From: Promerops cafer
Lineage: Eukaryota; Chordata; Aves; Passeriformes; Nectariniidae
Reading direction: 5' to 3'
DNA: 64,000 bases
Assembly (NCBI GenBank): GCA_013398275.1
Contig: VZSE01002642.1
Span: forward strand, 620,009 to 684,008
Shown piece after piece: positions 61,238 to 64,000 of the stretch; position 1 is the stretch's first letter, and each line of letters opens with the position of its first letter. The position numbers and the translations under genes are program-made. The notes under the pieces are model-generated. The model was given only the letters and a program-made list of their open reading frames with translations. It was not told where the DNA came from and made no database searches.

Positions 61238-64000
61238 GTAAGATTTTTTTGCAACATTTATAGGCTAATTGTCTATGTATTTCTTATTAAGTGGTTTTCA
61301 AAAGTCTCTAAGAACTACATATGGGACTGCCTAAAGAAAAAAAAATCAGAAAAAGATTGTGGTGATGGATGCTAAGGAACAAAAATTAGGATGTATTAGC
61401 TTGCACAGGATTTCACAGACATTTCTACAGAACTCCACTCTTTGTACTGATTTTAAAGAATTTTGTCATAAAGGTAGATCCTTGAAATTTTCTCATCATC
61501 ATACCTGAATGAGCTCTCAAATTACAAATATATGCATATCTACTAGAAAGCATTCTCCTGAAGCTGAAGTTCTGGTATCTGGCTTAGTCAGGAAGGAAAC
61601 CATAGAAAACAGAAATGATAGTCCTGAATCCTAAAAGGTTACTGTTCTCAGTAAGAAATCTTGGCTATTTTCAGCACTAGGCACAAAAAAAGATACCAAA
61701 CAGCTTCCCCATAGCCAAAATGAGTAACACATCTGGATTTCATTTTCATTCTTTTCCAGCAAATGGCTGTACCAAGTTAGAATTTTCAAAATGTCTATCA
61801 CTTTACATATATAGATTTAATTTAATTTAAAACAAGGCTCATTGTATAAACGCATTGCATCTTAAAAGAGAGGCTTCCTCAAAATCATAGCATGAGAGCT
61901 TCCTCTGGTTTCCATGGAAATGACCTTTCACTATTTCCATGGTAATGGATCTAGTTTTATATATTTCTCTTTTATGAGACTTTATTATACCAACAAAGCT
62001 ACTATCCAGAATATAGTCCTTAACTTATGGATGTGAACTCACTGAGAGAAATCATCTGGCTCCCAAGCCCCATGGGCACGCTCAGCTTTTGTATGTCTTT
62101 TTAGTACTGTGCAACAGGCTTTTGAGAAAGATCACCAATTGCAAATTGTCAGTAGAGAAATGCTGACATATTTTGCTCATTGCTATTTCTAAAGGAGCCT
62201 CTGGATTCATCTGCTGCAGTCTTTTCCAGACTGATCCACTGCTCCCAAAGGCAGAACAGCTGGAAAAAAAATAGAATGGATTGAGAGCTCAGAGTCTTCT
62301 ACAAATTCCAGGCTGTTGATCATATCCTGCTGTGAAGTGAACATTATCTAGGGCATTTATTTAAAATATATAGACCTGTGAAATTACATAGGCTTGTTGA
62401 TCTTTCTTTTAGAATTTATACTTGAAATTGTTTTTCTCTTCCCTGGTTTTTTTTTGGTTTTTTTTTTAATTGTTATGATTATTGTTGCTGTCATTGAAAG
62501 CTAAAGTCTTCTTCACCCTGGAGACAAAATGAATGGAAGCAGTGGATTCAAACATATAGAACTGAGAGCAACAGAACAACCAAGGTATCCCAGCCCCCAG
62601 CATCCTTGACACATAAAGACACCCAGCCAGACCTATGGTGTTAAGTGCCTTAAGGTGTTACAGAGATGGAGCTTGGACAGGATGGTGCTGCCACTGAGGT
62701 TCACAGATAAAAATCCATACCCTTTTGAGTAATGTTACAGTAAGGTGCAGTTTGGAAGGAAATTAAAAAAAAAAAAAAAAATTCAATAAAGTTTCTTCCC
62801 TCCCTGTCACAAGATCTAGGGTTTAATAATAAAGTAAACCCCCTCCCACCCAGAAAAAGTAAACAAATTAAATCAGTGACAAAACTGTTAGAGAACTGCA
62901 AATCTCTCAGAGAAGCAGAAAAACACATAAACCTGATTGAGCAATTTACCCTGACTCATGTCTAATTGGTGATGATGCATAAGAAAGGAAGAATTCAAGC
63001 CTGTCATTCAGGTTTGAGTTTTCCGGGCTAGATGCTAGAAAAATACCAATTTTTAGAGCAAGTTAGACATGAGACAGACACAGGTGGCTGCAAGACAATG
63101 TTTGTGTGCAGCAAGGTAAAGAGCCACTTTCCAGCATGAAATTTAATTTTAATGCTCTTTTTCTTAAACCAAAAAATAGGTCAAAATAGAGCTCTTGCTC
63201 TTAGAAATGTCCTAACTCCTACATCTGCTTCAAAGGAGATAATGACCAACATATAAATCAATTGTCATTAAGTAGTCAATTGATATAAAAGCACATATAT
63301 TACTTTACATTATTGTTAAAGAATATCTAAAATGCTAGGATCATCAATTATGCTTTTTTATTAAGGTACTACAATGACAATGACTATCCAGGCTTCAGTC
63401 TGCTATCACTGAAAACATTCCACTCCATTTAATTCTATTCCTTACACATTTCTAAATGAAGAGCACTGCAAGTAATGACTTTTATTCTATATATTGAACT
63501 CACAGCCTTGTCAGAGAAATATTGGGGCTGGAAATACTTAGACAGAACACTCAAAGAAATATGATGTCTGAAAAAATGGACATCATCTAGATTTAAATCT
63601 CTACAGGGTTCATGTTTATACATGAGCTACTAACATTCAGGGTTAAATTCATAGGACTGATTTTGGCCACTTACTTAAGGATGAAATGAGATCAATCAAT
63701 GCCCCCAAATTGTTTGCTTCTCTCCACTAACTGTAATGGGTGTCTAGGTGATTAGATCATTCAGTCAAATAAATTTAATCTAAGATAATTGCAGAAAACT
63801 GACAATACTAAAGAACAGCATTTATTTTTCTGGAACGATTTCTCTTACACAGCATTTTTGTGTCACTTGTGTTTTCTTTAAGGAAAATGCTTAAAAGAGT
63901 TTCTGAAATTATTTTTCTTAGTGAAGTTCATAACTTTATTGATAATTACAGATTTTAAATTTTATATCCTTTTTTTTTTATTTTTTCTCAAAATTCTTGA
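61238..64000. other. unique AT-rich non-coding DNA
   Basis: No gene is recognised. A perfect 12-base palindrome TTTCCATGGAAA lies at 61909-61920 with a close partner (ATTTCCATGGTAAT) at 61933-61946. T and A tracts lie near 62449-62469 and 62765-62781. The window ends in T-rich sequence. Confidence 0.6.

Noticed and set aside
1..64000. CRISPR array, bacterial operon, rRNA or intact tRNA
   Set aside because: No regularly spaced direct repeats, no dense long frames, and no cloverleaf except the decayed SINE head; the DNA is vertebrate-like throughout.

Overview
The window looks like ordinary non-coding nuclear DNA from a bird. It is AT-rich and CpG-poor, with long stop-dense stretches on both strands. 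The strongest evidence for a bird is its interspersed repeats: two 5'-truncated CR1 LINE copies (25351-25885 on the minus strand, 33498-33853 on the plus strand), an avian ERVL-type LTR on the minus strand (16268-16829), a second avian LTR family on the plus strand (5979-6740), a third LTR/ERV fragment (about 2340-3402), and at least two very old MIR/CORE-SINE remnants (30496-30585 and 35235-35440). No mammalian Alu or L1 is visible. The LTR families resemble ones I associate with songbirds and other Neoaves; that is recalled family knowledge, not a database search, and I cannot name a species.

I recognise no protein-coding gene, rRNA, tRNA or CRISPR array. The longest open frame (177 codons, 15848-16381) runs from a GC-rich block into an LTR read backwards and is best treated as accidental. 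Three short segments have an acceptor-like sequence, an open frame and a donor-like sequence (28840-28892, 43936-44008, 61186-61237). They are exon candidates only, since such patterns also arise by chance in 64 kb.

Layout: 1-2339 unique AT-rich DNA; 2340-3402 ERV fragment; 3403-5978 unique; 5979-6740 LTR; 6741-15847 unique, with a GC-rich block at 10741-11060 and a low-complexity inverted repeat near 12.4 kb; 15848-16829 GC-rich block plus LTR; 16830-25350 unique; 25351-25885 CR1; 25886-33497 unique, with an old SINE, a damaged homopolymer with an N, a G-quadruplex motif and simple repeats; 33498-33853 CR1; 33854-36195 old SINE and a large (CAAAA)n tract; 36196-64000 mostly unique, with three small CpG clusters, another G-quadruplex motif and poly(A)/(T) tracts. 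The whole window could be an intergenic desert or the inside of very long introns. The sequence alone does not decide. I found nothing that amounts to a new biological system; the items most worth checking are the exon-like segments, the CpG clusters and several candidate conserved non-coding stretches.
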